Positions 22,572 through 29,938 of a stretch of DNA of 32,438 nucleotides are shown here, one piece after another. Each line of letters begins with the position of its first letter. Position 1 is the stretch's first letter. The position numbers were made by a program, and so were the translations under genes. The DNA is from Candidatus Saccharimonadota bacterium (lineage in GTDB: Bacteria; Patescibacteriota; Saccharimonadia; Saccharimonadales; UBA4665), in NCBI GenBank assembly GCA_028289045.1, contig JAQGHB010000005.1, forward strand, positions 1 through 32,438, read 5' to 3'. The notes beneath the pieces are model-generated. The model made no database searches, had not been told where the DNA came from, and saw nothing but the letters and a program-made list of their open reading frames with translations.

Positions 22572-23516
22572 ATGAAATTAGTCATTCAAATCCCATGCCT
22601 CAATGAAGAAGCCACGCTGCCTTTGGTGCTGCAGAGTATCCCCAAGAGTATTCCTGGTATCGACGACATTATCGTGCTGGTGATTGATGACGGATCAACC
22701 GACAATACCGTAGAAGTAGCCAAGCAACACGGTGTGAAGCATTTTGTCCGCCATGCTCGCAATCAAGGGCTAGGCCGCTCCTTCCACGATGGCGTTCAGA
22801 AAGCGCTTGAACTCGGCGCTGATATCGTCGTGAACACCGATGGCGATAATCAGTACCCGCAAAACCGAATTGATGATCTGGTGCAGCCCATTATTCACGG
22901 CAAGGCCGATATTGTCATCGCCGATCGCCAAACCCATCTCATCGAACACTTTTCGGCCGGTAAGAAGTTTTTGCAGCGACTTGGCAGCGCTGTGGTCAAC
23001 AAGGCCGCGGGCACCAAACTGCCCGACGCCGCCAGTGGCTTCCGTGCCTACAGCCGCGAATCACTGATTCGCCTCAACACCATCACGCGGTTCAGCTACT
23101 GCACCGAAACCATTATTCAGGCCGGCAATAAGGGCCTGCACATCGAGAGTATTCCTATTACCACCAATCCCAAGCTCCGCGAATCACGGTTATTTAAATC
23201 CACTCGTGAGCACGTTACTAAATCAGCCGTCACTATTGTCCGCGCTTACGTCATGTACCGGCCATACATGGTTTTTGGTACGCTTGGTGCCATCTTGTTC
23301 GCACTTGGCCTGATACCATTCGCGCGTTTCATTTATTTTAGTTTTGAAGAAGGGACGACCCGTGGTCACATCCAATCATTGCTGATCGGCTCATTGCTGA
23401 TGATTTCGGCATTCCTCTGCTTTGTACTTAACATCATTGCCGACCTGATCCGCATCAACCGCGTCCTTATCGAAAATAACCTCGAACAAACCAAGCGCCT
23501 TCGCTTCAACAAATAA
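22572..23516 (+). CDS. GT2 glycosyltransferase (polyprenyl-phosphate type)
   Basis: This is a GT-A fold family 2 enzyme of 314 residues, in the dolichyl/polyprenyl-phosphate sugar transferase group. It begins KLVIQIPCLNEEATLPLVLQ, with nucleotide-binding Asp39/Asp40 in VIDDGSTDN and the metal-binding DGD motif (Asp90, Asp92) in VNTDGDNQYP. PDAASGFRAYSRESL is typical of the group. Two C-terminal membrane helices follow (about 234-252 and 271-293). It would make a lipid-phosphate sugar on the cytosolic face, for use by a GT-C enzyme such as its convergent neighbour. No Shine-Dalgarno is evident. Its stop abuts that of the next gene with no gap. Confidence 0.93.
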   Translation: MKLVIQIPCLNEEATLPLVLQSIPKSIPGIDDIIVLVIDDGSTDNTVEVAKQHGVKHFVRHARNQGLGRSFHDGVQKALELGADIVVNTDGDNQYPQNRIDDLVQPIIHGKADIVIADRQTHLIEHFSAGKKFLQRLGSAVVNKAAGTKLPDAASGFRAYSRESLIRLNTITRFSYCTETIIQAGNKGLHIESIPITTNPKLRESRLFKSTREHVTKSAVTIVRAYVMYRPYMVFGTLGAILFALGLIPFARFIYFSFEEGTTRGHIQSLLIGSLLMISAFLCFVLNIIADLIRINRVLIENNLEQTKRLRFNK

Positions 23517-25037
23517 CTAGTTATTGCCCAGGAACTGCGTTGGCGTGCGATAGCCTGGCGTGATTGGACCTAACGTATTTTGGAGTCCGTGGTTGATGCT
23601 TTTGACAGGATTGCTACCAGGCCAGTACCAGGCGTCATTGCTGCGCAGAATGTATGTCAGCGCGCCGCCGCCCCAGATCAAAGCCAGTATCGCCAACGAT
23701 AACAGCGCAACTTTGACTCGTGGGCGTCTTCGCAGAAGCTCGCTCCAACCCAATACGCCCACCAGAATTACCATAGGCAAAATAGGGAAGAGATAGCGGC
23801 CATTAATGGCGACCGAGTGGCCGGTGTGAACGAAGGCTTTATGCTCCTGCAGCCACAGCAACGCCACATACAGAGCAGTGACGACGCCACTCAGAGCCAA
23901 TGCTTGTTTATCGTAACGACGCCAGATTTGCTTCCCAGTCACGATCACGGCCAGAAACGCCGATGCGCTGAGCGCAATGGCACCAATACCTGGCAATACC
24001 AGTGGTCCACGAGTTTGGAACTGCGTGCTTGGGCCATCTACCGCGAAGAACGAGCGCATCCACATGCCGTAGAACCAATCCACCGTGAAGTTTACGGGAC
24101 TATTTTTCTCGGCAGTCGAGTCGTGGTCTTTACTGAGTTCAAAAGTATGATCTCGAGCCCACGGACCATACTGCTGACACTGCTCGATACTGAGCACCAC
24201 GCCACAATCAGGAATTGGCTCATGGTAACGCATCAGATTGACACCGTATCGTTCCACGAACAAACCGAGCGAAAGCACAAAAACGATGGCCAACACCAGC
24301 TGCGAGCGTCGGGTCAACAGCGTCGCACCGAAGACAAGGCTGTGCAAGAACTTGCGGGCTGTAGGGTATACGCGCCAACATCGGTAGACAATAAAGCCAA
24401 GAATTGCGGCAAAAATAGGCAGGTAAGCAAACTTGATGAGACTGCCGAGCAGGCCCACCGACAACAGAGTTATCAGCACCCGTACATTCACGCGTTTATA
24501 ATCGGTGAGCTCCTGATTTAAGCGCACCGTTAGCAGCAAGCTCGCCGCAGTTGCCGCCAAAAATAGACTATCATAATTGATTTGGGCAGCTAACAGAGGT
24601 ACGACAGGAATAAGCACAAAAATGAGCAGCACCGCATGAATCTGGGCCCGCGAAGACTTAAATTTCAACAAAAGATTTCTGTAGAGTACCAGCGCCCACG
24701 CAAAAATACCGATGTTAATCGCCCTCAGAAACAAGACTTGTAGCGTCTGATCACTCGTAAACGTACTAATCAGTCTGTACGGGAAACTCATCAACCACTG
24801 GTACAGATAGGACGGATCACGAGACACCGCGCCAAAAACATCTGCGCCAGCTGGCTGCGCACTCCAAAACGGACTCCAGTGCTGCGCGAACAATCTGATA
24901 ATTCCCAGATGAAAATCTTCGTCGAAGGCCATCGGATAGCGGCCACTCAGGGCAATCCATGCTGATTGCACGACAAACAGCGCAATAATTACCCAGAAGA
25001 ATGATTTGCGCGACAACAGCGAAGCTATGTTTTTCAT
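23517..25037 (-). CDS. Polytopic GT-C-like membrane protein
   Basis: The 506 residues hold about eleven hydrophobic helices. The first extracytoplasmic loop carries an acidic motif, FDEDFHLG (Asp39, Glu40, Asp41), in the place where GT-C glycosyltransferases keep their catalytic Asp. A long loop near the middle (about 280-335) has two cysteines (PDCGVVLSIEQCQQYGPWAR) and NGRYLFPILPM follows near the C-terminus, as in DUF2142 and PMT/ArnT-like proteins. It may transfer a sugar from a lipid-phosphate carrier made by the convergent GT2 enzyme. That pairing and the GT-C assignment are inference. It is divergent from the HIT-like gene. Confidence 0.75.
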   Translation of the reverse strand: MKNIASLLSRKSFFWVIIALFVVQSAWIALSGRYPMAFDEDFHLGIIRLFAQHWSPFWSAQPAGADVFGAVSRDPSYLYQWLMSFPYRLISTFTSDQTLQVLFLRAINIGIFAWALVLYRNLLLKFKSSRAQIHAVLLIFVLIPVVPLLAAQINYDSLFLAATAASLLLTVRLNQELTDYKRVNVRVLITLLSVGLLGSLIKFAYLPIFAAILGFIVYRCWRVYPTARKFLHSLVFGATLLTRRSQLVLAIVFVLSLGLFVERYGVNLMRYHEPIPDCGVVLSIEQCQQYGPWARDHTFELSKDHDSTAEKNSPVNFTVDWFYGMWMRSFFAVDGPSTQFQTRGPLVLPGIGAIALSASAFLAVIVTGKQIWRRYDKQALALSGVVTALYVALLWLQEHKAFVHTGHSVAINGRYLFPILPMVILVGVLGWSELLRRRPRVKVALLSLAILALIWGGGALTYILRSNDAWYWPGSNPVKSINHGLQNTLGPITPGYRTPTQFLGNN

Positions 25038-25052
25038 ATAAATCTAGACTTC

Positions 25053-25058
25053 ATTATA
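25053..25058 (-). promoter_or_regulatory. Consensus -10 box of the GT-C-like gene
   Basis: The reverse strand reads TATAAT, 15 nt before ATG 25037, giving a leader of about 8 nt. Confidence 0.6.
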
Positions 25059-25091
25059 GCGCCAAAGCTGAGACTGAGCTTATTTGTTTGT

Positions 25092-25097
25092 TATAGT
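25092..25097 (+). promoter_or_regulatory. -10 box for a leaderless mRNA
   Basis: TATAGT ends 6 nt before ATG 25104, the same spacing as at 1079, 8132, 11874 and 25572. Confidence 0.55.
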
Positions 25098-25103
25098 TGA
25101 GTC

Positions 25104-25550
25104 ATGCTCATCGCGGAAACAGACAATTTTACCCTAAACAGCAATGATGCTCCTGAAGTTAGTAGAACAGATGGCGGCCACCTAATAATCAATCCAAAAG
25201 TTTCGGTTGAAGATCGAACGAAACTATCGCCAGAGCTGGTGATAGAAATGGCACTTTTTACGAATCTTGCCGGAAAAGCAATGAAAGATGGTCTAGCCGA
25301 GAGGGGTATCCATCTGGGCCGCATCAATTATCAGGATAATGGCAACTGGCGCGCCGAGCTCCATGTTCACTTGTACGGTAGAGCGGTAGACGCCTCATAC
25401 CAAATTTATGGCGAACCTATCAAAGCACCGCGCAAGCCAGAAGGCAAGGTTCCGCAAGAGCCTTTAATGGACGAGGATTGCGTGGCCATTAAGAAAAAAA
25501 TGATAGTTTACGCTGGTGCTCCAGGCTACGAGAGCCTTCATCTTCACTAA
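25104..25550 (+). CDS. HIT-like hypothetical protein
   Basis: This 148-residue soluble protein is not firmly recognised. The segment INYQDNGNWRAELHVHLYGR resembles the strand and histidine motif of HIT-family nucleotide hydrolases/transferases, though only HVH is kept of the usual HxHxH. ELVIEMALFTNLAGKAMKDG before it reads as the preceding HIT helix. The segment DASYQIYGEPIKAPRK after it resembles diverged HIT-like proteins I recall. A phosphate-ester hydrolase is possible but the catalytic set is incomplete. The mRNA is probably leaderless. It stands alone between divergent and downstream promoters. Confidence 0.7.
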   Translation: MLIAETDNFTLNSNDAPEVSRTDGGHLIINPKVSVEDRTKLSPELVIEMALFTNLAGKAMKDGLAERGIHLGRINYQDNGNWRAELHVHLYGRAVDASYQIYGEPIKAPRKPEGKVPQEPLMDEDCVAIKKKMIVYAGAPGYESLHLH

Positions 25551-25559
25551 CTTGTACGC

Positions 25560-25565
25560 TATCAT
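25560..25565 (+). promoter_or_regulatory. -10 box for a leaderless mRNA
   Basis: TATCAT ends 6 nt before ATG 25572. It gives the flippase-like gene a promoter in the 21-nt gap after the HIT-like gene. Confidence 0.45.
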
Positions 25566-25571
25566 TAGTCC

Positions 25572-26423
25572 ATGCTGCGAAAATACCTCCGTCCTATAGC
25601 CGCTGTAGCCATTCTGATCATCACCGTTGCTGGCTTCATTTACTACTTTGCCACTCATCAGAATGTTCGGACGCAGCTGGCCAACACGCCGCTCAGCACG
25701 CTGATAATTATCTTCGTGCTCTATCTGGGCACCATGATAGCTTTGGCGCTCATACTTATGGCGACATTACGCCTGTGTAAATTGCGCATCAAGCCGGCGG
25801 AGAGCACACTTGTGACCGCCTATTCGGCGGTGATTAACTTCTTTGGGCCGCTGCAGAGCGGTCCGGCCTTTCGTGCCGTTTATCTCAAGAAAAAATATGA
25901 TTTAAATCTTAAGAAGTACGCCGCGGCTACTCTGGTGTACTACTTCTTCTTCGGCGCGTTTAGCGTGCTGTTTCTGCTGTCTGGCGTGCTGAAATGGTGG
26001 TTGTTGCCGCTGGGAGCCTTAGCTATCGCGTTTACGCTTGGTTTGCGGCAGGTGGACCAGGTCAAAAATCGGCTGGCAGGGCTGGATTTGAGGGGTTGGT
26101 ATCTGCTAGCGCTGGCTACGTTTTTGCAGGTAAGTCTGGTGGCTGCTATCTATTACACAGAGCTGCACAGTGTGATGCCTCATGTCAGTTTCTCGCAAGC
26201 CCTTATCTATACCGGCGCAGCTAATCTAGCGATGTTTGTGTCCATCACGCCTGGTGCGATTGGCTTCCGCGAATCATTCCTGGTGTTTTCCCGCGACCTG
26301 CATCATATCAGCAATAATGTGATTGTGACCGTCAACATCTTGGACCGTGCTATGTATATTGTGCTTTTGGCGGTGCTCGGGTTATTTATCTTTGCCACGC
26401 ACGCACGCAACCAGCTCAAATAG
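25572..26423 (+). CDS. Flippase-like LPG-synthase TM domain protein
   Basis: This 283-residue polytopic protein is a second member of the LPG-synthase TM / UPF0104 family, in the AglD-like group often found beside polyprenyl glycosyltransferases. The conserved segments are INFFGPLQSGPAFRAVYLKK (88-107) and ITPGAIGFRESFLVFS near the C-terminus. About seven helices are predicted and no soluble catalytic domain is present. With the GT2 and GT-C-like genes nearby, a role in lipid-linked sugar transport is plausible but unproven. The start follows a -10 box by six bases. Confidence 0.88.
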   Translation: MLRKYLRPIAAVAILIITVAGFIYYFATHQNVRTQLANTPLSTLIIIFVLYLGTMIALALILMATLRLCKLRIKPAESTLVTAYSAVINFFGPLQSGPAFRAVYLKKKYDLNLKKYAAATLVYYFFFGAFSVLFLLSGVLKWWLLPLGALAIAFTLGLRQVDQVKNRLAGLDLRGWYLLALATFLQVSLVAAIYYTELHSVMPHVSFSQALIYTGAANLAMFVSITPGAIGFRESFLVFSRDLHHISNNVIVTVNILDRAMYIVLLAVLGLFIFATHARNQLK

Positions 26424-26450
26424 TTCTCAGCTAATTTTCATACCAACCGG

Positions 26451-26456
26451 TATAAT
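26451..26456 (+). promoter_or_regulatory. Consensus -10 box of the two-component operon
   Basis: TATAAT ends 7 nt before ATG 26464, giving a leaderless mRNA. TACC/GGTA arms (26441-26452) straddle its upstream edge and could be an operator. No -35 is visible. Confidence 0.65.
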
Positions 26457-26463
26457 TACAGCT

Positions 26464-27144
26464 ATGCGAATACTTGTTATCGAAGATGAGCCCAAAATTG
26501 CTCAAGCCGTGAAGCGCGGCCTAGAACTCAAGGGCTACGCCGTGGACATGGTGCACGACGCCGATACCGGCCTATCCTATGGCCGCGACCAGGATTATGA
26601 TGCCATCGTGCTGGACCGCATGCTGCCAGGCAGCATGGACGGCGTGGAGCTCTGTCAAACCCTGCGTACCGAGGGAATTAGCACGCCGATTATCATGCTG
26701 ACTGCCCGTGGTACGATTGGCGACAGAGTAGAGGGGCTGAACAGCGGTGCCGACGATTACTTAGTGAAGCCATTCTCGTTTGAGGAGCTAACCGCGCGTG
26801 TGCGGGCTTTGCTGCGACGCCCCACAAATCAAGTTGGCACTGAACTGTGCATCGAAGATCTGCGGCTCAATACTGCCACCTATGAAGTTCACCGCGGCGA
26901 AGAGGCCATTAAACTCTCGCACAAGGAGTTCACACTGCTGGAATATTTTATGCATCATCCTGGACAGGTTATAACCAAAGATATGATCGTTAGTCACGTC
27001 TGGGATGAGGATGCCAATATTTTGCCCAACACTATTGAGGTCTACATAGGCTATCTGCGCAATAAGATTGACCGGCCATTTCCCACTGCCCAACCGCTCC
27101 TGCAGACAGTTCGCGGTTTCGGTTACAAACTGAGCGCCTCATGA
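26464..27144 (+). CDS. OmpR/PhoB-type response regulator
   Basis: The 226 residues hold a receiver domain (1-120; Glu7/Asp8, phosphoacceptor Asp51 in VLDRMLPG, Thr in MLTARG and Lys in YLVKPF) and an OmpR-type winged helix (about 130-226; LSHKEFTLLEYFMHHPGQVI, EVYIGYLRNKID and TVRGFGYKL). The start at 26464 (MRILVIEDEPK) is fixed by homology and the -10 box; an in-frame extension upstream would run back into the flippase-like gene. The kinase gene overlaps its stop by 4 bp (ATGA). Likely targets are nearby envelope genes or itself. Confidence 0.96.
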   Translation: MRILVIEDEPKIAQAVKRGLELKGYAVDMVHDADTGLSYGRDQDYDAIVLDRMLPGSMDGVELCQTLRTEGISTPIIMLTARGTIGDRVEGLNSGADDYLVKPFSFEELTARVRALLRRPTNQVGTELCIEDLRLNTATYEVHRGEEAIKLSHKEFTLLEYFMHHPGQVITKDMIVSHVWDEDANILPNTIEVYIGYLRNKIDRPFPTAQPLLQTVRGFGYKLSAS

Positions 27145-28163
27145 ACAGCATGTTTCGCTCGGCCACTTTCAAATTGACTGTTTGGTACCTGGGCATCATT
27201 ATGCTCATTTGTCTCGGATTTAGCCTTGCACTGTACCAAGTGACCACCGGCGAGCTGAACCGCGGCCTACACCATGAAAGTGATCGGATTTCACGACAAT
27301 ACCCCATATTTCAGAATGATCCGGCGCTGCGACCTGACCTCAACTTCGACAGCAGCGCACGGCGAATTCTATGGCGCCTAGTTGGTTTCAACGCCGTAGT
27401 TCTAGTTGGTGCCGGTTTTGCCAGCTACTGGCTAGCCCGCCGTACCCTGGAGCCAATCCAAGAGGCACACGAGCAGCAGAAACGCTTTACAGCCGATGTT
27501 AGCCACGAACTGCGCACGCCATTAACCGCTCTGCGAATGGAAAGTGAAGTCGCGCTGCTCAATAAAAAGAACGACGAAGCGGCTTTGCGCGAAACTATAG
27601 CCAGCAATCTGGAAGAAGTCACAAAAATCGAGGTCCTCATCAACAGCCTGCTGCGCTTGACCCGCCTAGAAAGTGATGTGCTGCAGCAACAATTCACGCC
27701 GCTAAGAATTTCCAAACTAGTCGAAGAAGCCCTGGACCATGTCCAACCCCTTGCGGGCGCAAAAAATATTACCATCGACACCTCCAGTGTTACCGATGCC
27801 ACAGTTAACGGGGATCACGACAGTCTCGTTCAGCTCCTTGTTATCTTGCTCGACAACGCCATCAAATACAGCCCCAGAGACAGCACTATCACGATTAACG
27901 CCAAGCCAGAGGGTGATCATGTCAGCATTAGTGTCGCCGATAAAGGCATCGGGATCAAGAAAGAGGCTTTGGATCATGTTTTCGATCGCTTCTACCGCGC
28001 CGATACATCGCGCGCGAAAGTCCACACAGAAGGCTACGGACTCGGACTATCTATTGCCCAGATGATCACCGATCTCCACCATGGCACCATCACCCTCCGT
28101 AGCCGTGCCGGCCATGGCACTACCGCTACCGTGACGCTTCCGCTTGTAGCCAAAAATGCTTAA
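27141..28163 (+). CDS. Membrane sensor histidine kinase
   Basis: This is the partner kinase of the OmpR-type regulator, 340 residues. Two membrane helices (about 13-34 and 79-99) enclose a short extracytoplasmic loop of about 45 residues (GELNRGLHHESDRISRQYPI and onward), too small for a known sensor domain. HisKA follows with His122 in DVSHELRTPLTAL. The catalytic domain has the N box DNAIKYSP, G1 DKGIGIKKEA, the F box FDRFYRAD and G2 YGLGLSIAQ. A classic HAMP is hardly present between helix 2 and HisKA. It may respond to a membrane or envelope condition. uppP follows after 29 nt with its own promoter. Confidence 0.95.
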   Translation: MNSMFRSATFKLTVWYLGIIMLICLGFSLALYQVTTGELNRGLHHESDRISRQYPIFQNDPALRPDLNFDSSARRILWRLVGFNAVVLVGAGFASYWLARRTLEPIQEAHEQQKRFTADVSHELRTPLTALRMESEVALLNKKNDEAALRETIASNLEEVTKIEVLINSLLRLTRLESDVLQQQFTPLRISKLVEEALDHVQPLAGAKNITIDTSSVTDATVNGDHDSLVQLLVILLDNAIKYSPRDSTITINAKPEGDHVSISVADKGIGIKKEALDHVFDRFYRADTSRAKVHTEGYGLGLSIAQMITDLHHGTITLRSRAGHGTTATVTLPLVAKNA

Positions 28164-28174
28164 AATACTAGCCG

Positions 28175-28183
28175 TGATATGAT
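28175..28183 (+). promoter_or_regulatory. Extended -10 promoter of uppP
   Basis: TGA-TATGAT is an extended -10 element nine bases before ATG 28193. GGAG (28184-28187) follows at once, but would lie upstream of the predicted start site and so not be in that transcript. Confidence 0.5.
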
Positions 28184-28192
28184 GGAGCCTAT

Positions 28193-29026
28193 ATGGGCAT
28201 TGTAGAAGCAATCATACTGGGTATTATCGAGGGCGTAACCGAGTTTCTGCCGGTTTCCAGCACCGCCCACCTGACGATTGCCGAAAAATTGTTTGGCCAC
28301 TCTATAAACAGTCCGGATGTCGTGGCTTTCACGGCCATTATCCAGATTGGTGCCGTGCTGGCGACTCTAGTATATTTCCGCCAGGATATTTGGCGTATTG
28401 TGACTGGTTGGCTTCGCGGCCTCACCAATAGCAGTCAGCGGCAAGGCGACTATCGGTTCGGCTGGGCGGTGATTATCGGCTCGGTTCCGATCGCCATTGT
28501 TGGCTTACTGTTTAAAGACAAGGTCGAGCACAATCTGCGCAGCTTATGGCTGGTGAGCACCGCTCTGGTGTTGTGGAGCGTGGTTATGTGGTGGGCCGAC
28601 AGGACCGCCAAACAGAATCGGCACGAAAAAGACACTACCTGGCGCGACACCTTGATAATCGGCCTCACTCAGTGTCTGGCACTTATACCAGGTGTCTCTC
28701 GTTCGGGAGCCACCATGTCGGCTGGTTTATTCCGCGGCCTAGACCGCGTCGCTGTAACCCGTCTATCGTTTTTCTTATCGATTCCAGCTCTTCTGGCCGC
28801 TGGTCTGCTGGAAGCAACCAGCAAATCAAGCGATATATCCAATGGTGTAGGCTGGACAGCTACGCTGATTGCTACGGTCGTCAGTTTTATCGTCGCCTAC
28901 GGCTCGATTGCCTGGTTGCTGAACTTCATTGCCAAGCATAGTTTCAATGTTTTTATCGTCTACCGAATTATTCTAGGTCTGGGGCTCATACTTCTCTTGG
29001 CCAGCGGCGTACTTTCAGCCCACTAA
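28193..29026 (+). CDS. uppP: Undecaprenyl-diphosphatase
   Basis: UppP (BacA) recycles undecaprenyl diphosphate to the monophosphate carrier used for peptidoglycan and other envelope polymers. The 277 residues match the family length. The first signature is EGVTEFLPVSSTAHL (13-27; Glu13, Glu17, Ser22, His26) and the second PGVSRSG (166-172; Arg170) followed by ATMSAGLFRGLDR. In the first motif Ala25 stands where Gly is usual (SSTGHL). About eight helices are predicted. It lies between the two-component pair and the cyo operon and serves the carrier-dependent enzymes elsewhere in the window (LCP ligase, GT2). Confidence 0.97.
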   Translation: MGIVEAIILGIIEGVTEFLPVSSTAHLTIAEKLFGHSINSPDVVAFTAIIQIGAVLATLVYFRQDIWRIVTGWLRGLTNSSQRQGDYRFGWAVIIGSVPIAIVGLLFKDKVEHNLRSLWLVSTALVLWSVVMWWADRTAKQNRHEKDTTWRDTLIIGLTQCLALIPGVSRSGATMSAGLFRGLDRVAVTRLSFFLSIPALLAAGLLEATSKSSDISNGVGWTATLIATVVSFIVAYGSIAWLLNFIAKHSFNVFIVYRIILGLGLILLLASGVLSAH

Positions 29027-29029
29027 TAA

Positions 29030-29038
29030 TGCTATAGT
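29030..29038 (+). promoter_or_regulatory. Extended -10 promoter of the cyo operon
   Basis: TGC-TATAGT is an extended -10 nine bases before ATG 29048, only 3 nt after the uppP stop. No -35 or oxygen-regulator site (Fnr- or ArcA-like) was recognised. Confidence 0.55.
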
Positions 29039-29047
29039 AGAGAAAGC

Positions 29048-29938
29048 ATGAGAGGTATCAAAAAAGCGTGGTTGGGTGCGGTGGTGCTGGCTTTCGCCGT
29101 GCTGTCGGCCCTGATCTTGCTCCGGCATAGCAATTTTGCTGTTTTAAACCCGCAAGGACCGATTGGCGAGCAGGAGCGGCATCTATTTATAATCGTGACT
29201 ATGCTTGGTCTGATCGTGATTATTCCGGTATTCGCGCTGCTGTTTGGATTTGCCTGGCGCTACAGGGAAGGGAACACCAAGGCAAAGTATAGTCCGGAGT
29301 TGGGTGGCAGTCGGGTCGCGGAAACTATTTGGTGGTTGATCCCGCTGGCTATTATTTCAATCGTCTCGGTTTTGACCTGGCAGAGCAGCCACGATCTGGA
29401 TCCGTTCCGAAAGCTGGCTTCAGACAAGAAGCCGCTGACCGTCCAGGTGGTGGCATTGCAGTGGAAATGGCTGTTCATCTATCCCGATCAGCATATCGCC
29501 AGTGTCAACGCGCTGCATTTCCCCGAAAAAACACCGGTTAATTTTCAGATCACGGCTGACGCGCCGATGAATTCATTTTGGATCCCACAACTCGGTGGCC
29601 AGATATACGCCATGGCCGGTATGAGCACTCAATTGCACCTAATGGCAGATAAAACCGGCAACTTTACCGGCTCATCCGCCAATCTGAGCGGCAAGGGCTT
29701 TTCGGATATGCGATTTGTGGCCACCGCCAGCACCCAAAACGATTTCGATAATTGGGTGCAGCAAGTGAAGCGGTCACCTAACCAATTGACCAGTGACACC
29801 TACGAAACATTAGCTCAGCCGCGAAAGGGTTATCCCGCAACCTATTACGCTTCCGCCCAACCAAGCCTGTACGATGACATCATCATGAAATACATGATGC
29901 CGGGCATGAGCCACATGCACATGGAGGGAATGGAATGA
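29048..29938 (+). CDS. cyoA: Cytochrome bo3 quinol oxidase subunit II
   Basis: CyoA is subunit II of the proton-pumping ubiquinol oxidase. The 296 residues have an N-terminal signal-like helix (about 9-26), two membrane helices (about 46-68 and 91-112) and an extracytoplasmic cupredoxin domain ([20 protein letters not shown] to [14 protein letters not shown]). The CuA ligands of cytochrome c oxidase (CxxxC and His) are absent, as expected for a quinol oxidase. [11 protein letters not shown] and [18 protein letters not shown] are close to the E. coli protein. Unlike E. coli CyoA, there is no lipobox cysteine. The C-terminus is Met/His-rich ([14 protein letters not shown]). It overlaps cyoB by 4 bp. 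Confidence 0.97.
   Translation: MRGIKKAWLGAVVLAFAVLSALILLRHSNFAVLNPQGPIGEQERHLFIIVTMLGLIVIIPVFALLFGFAWRYREGNTKAKYSPELGGSRVAETIWWLIPLAIISIVSVLTWQSSHDLDPFRKLASDKKPLTVQVVALQWKWLFIYPDQHIASVNALHFPEKTPVNFQITADAPMNSFWIPQLGGQIYAMAGMSTQLHLMADKTGNFTGSSANLSGKGFSDMRFVATASTQNDFDNWVQQVKRSPNQLTSDTYETLAQPRKGYPATYYASAQPSLYDDIIMKYMMPGMSHMHMEGME

Noticed and set aside
23817-24521. 234-residue forward ORF
   Set aside because: It is antisense to the GT-C-like gene, rich in His, Gln and Arg as expected of a shadow frame, with no recognisable motif or ribosome binding site.
26347-26463. Upstream start for the OmpR-type regulator
   Set aside because: It overlaps the flippase-like gene and the TATAAT box; MRILVIEDEP at 26464 is the family N-terminus.
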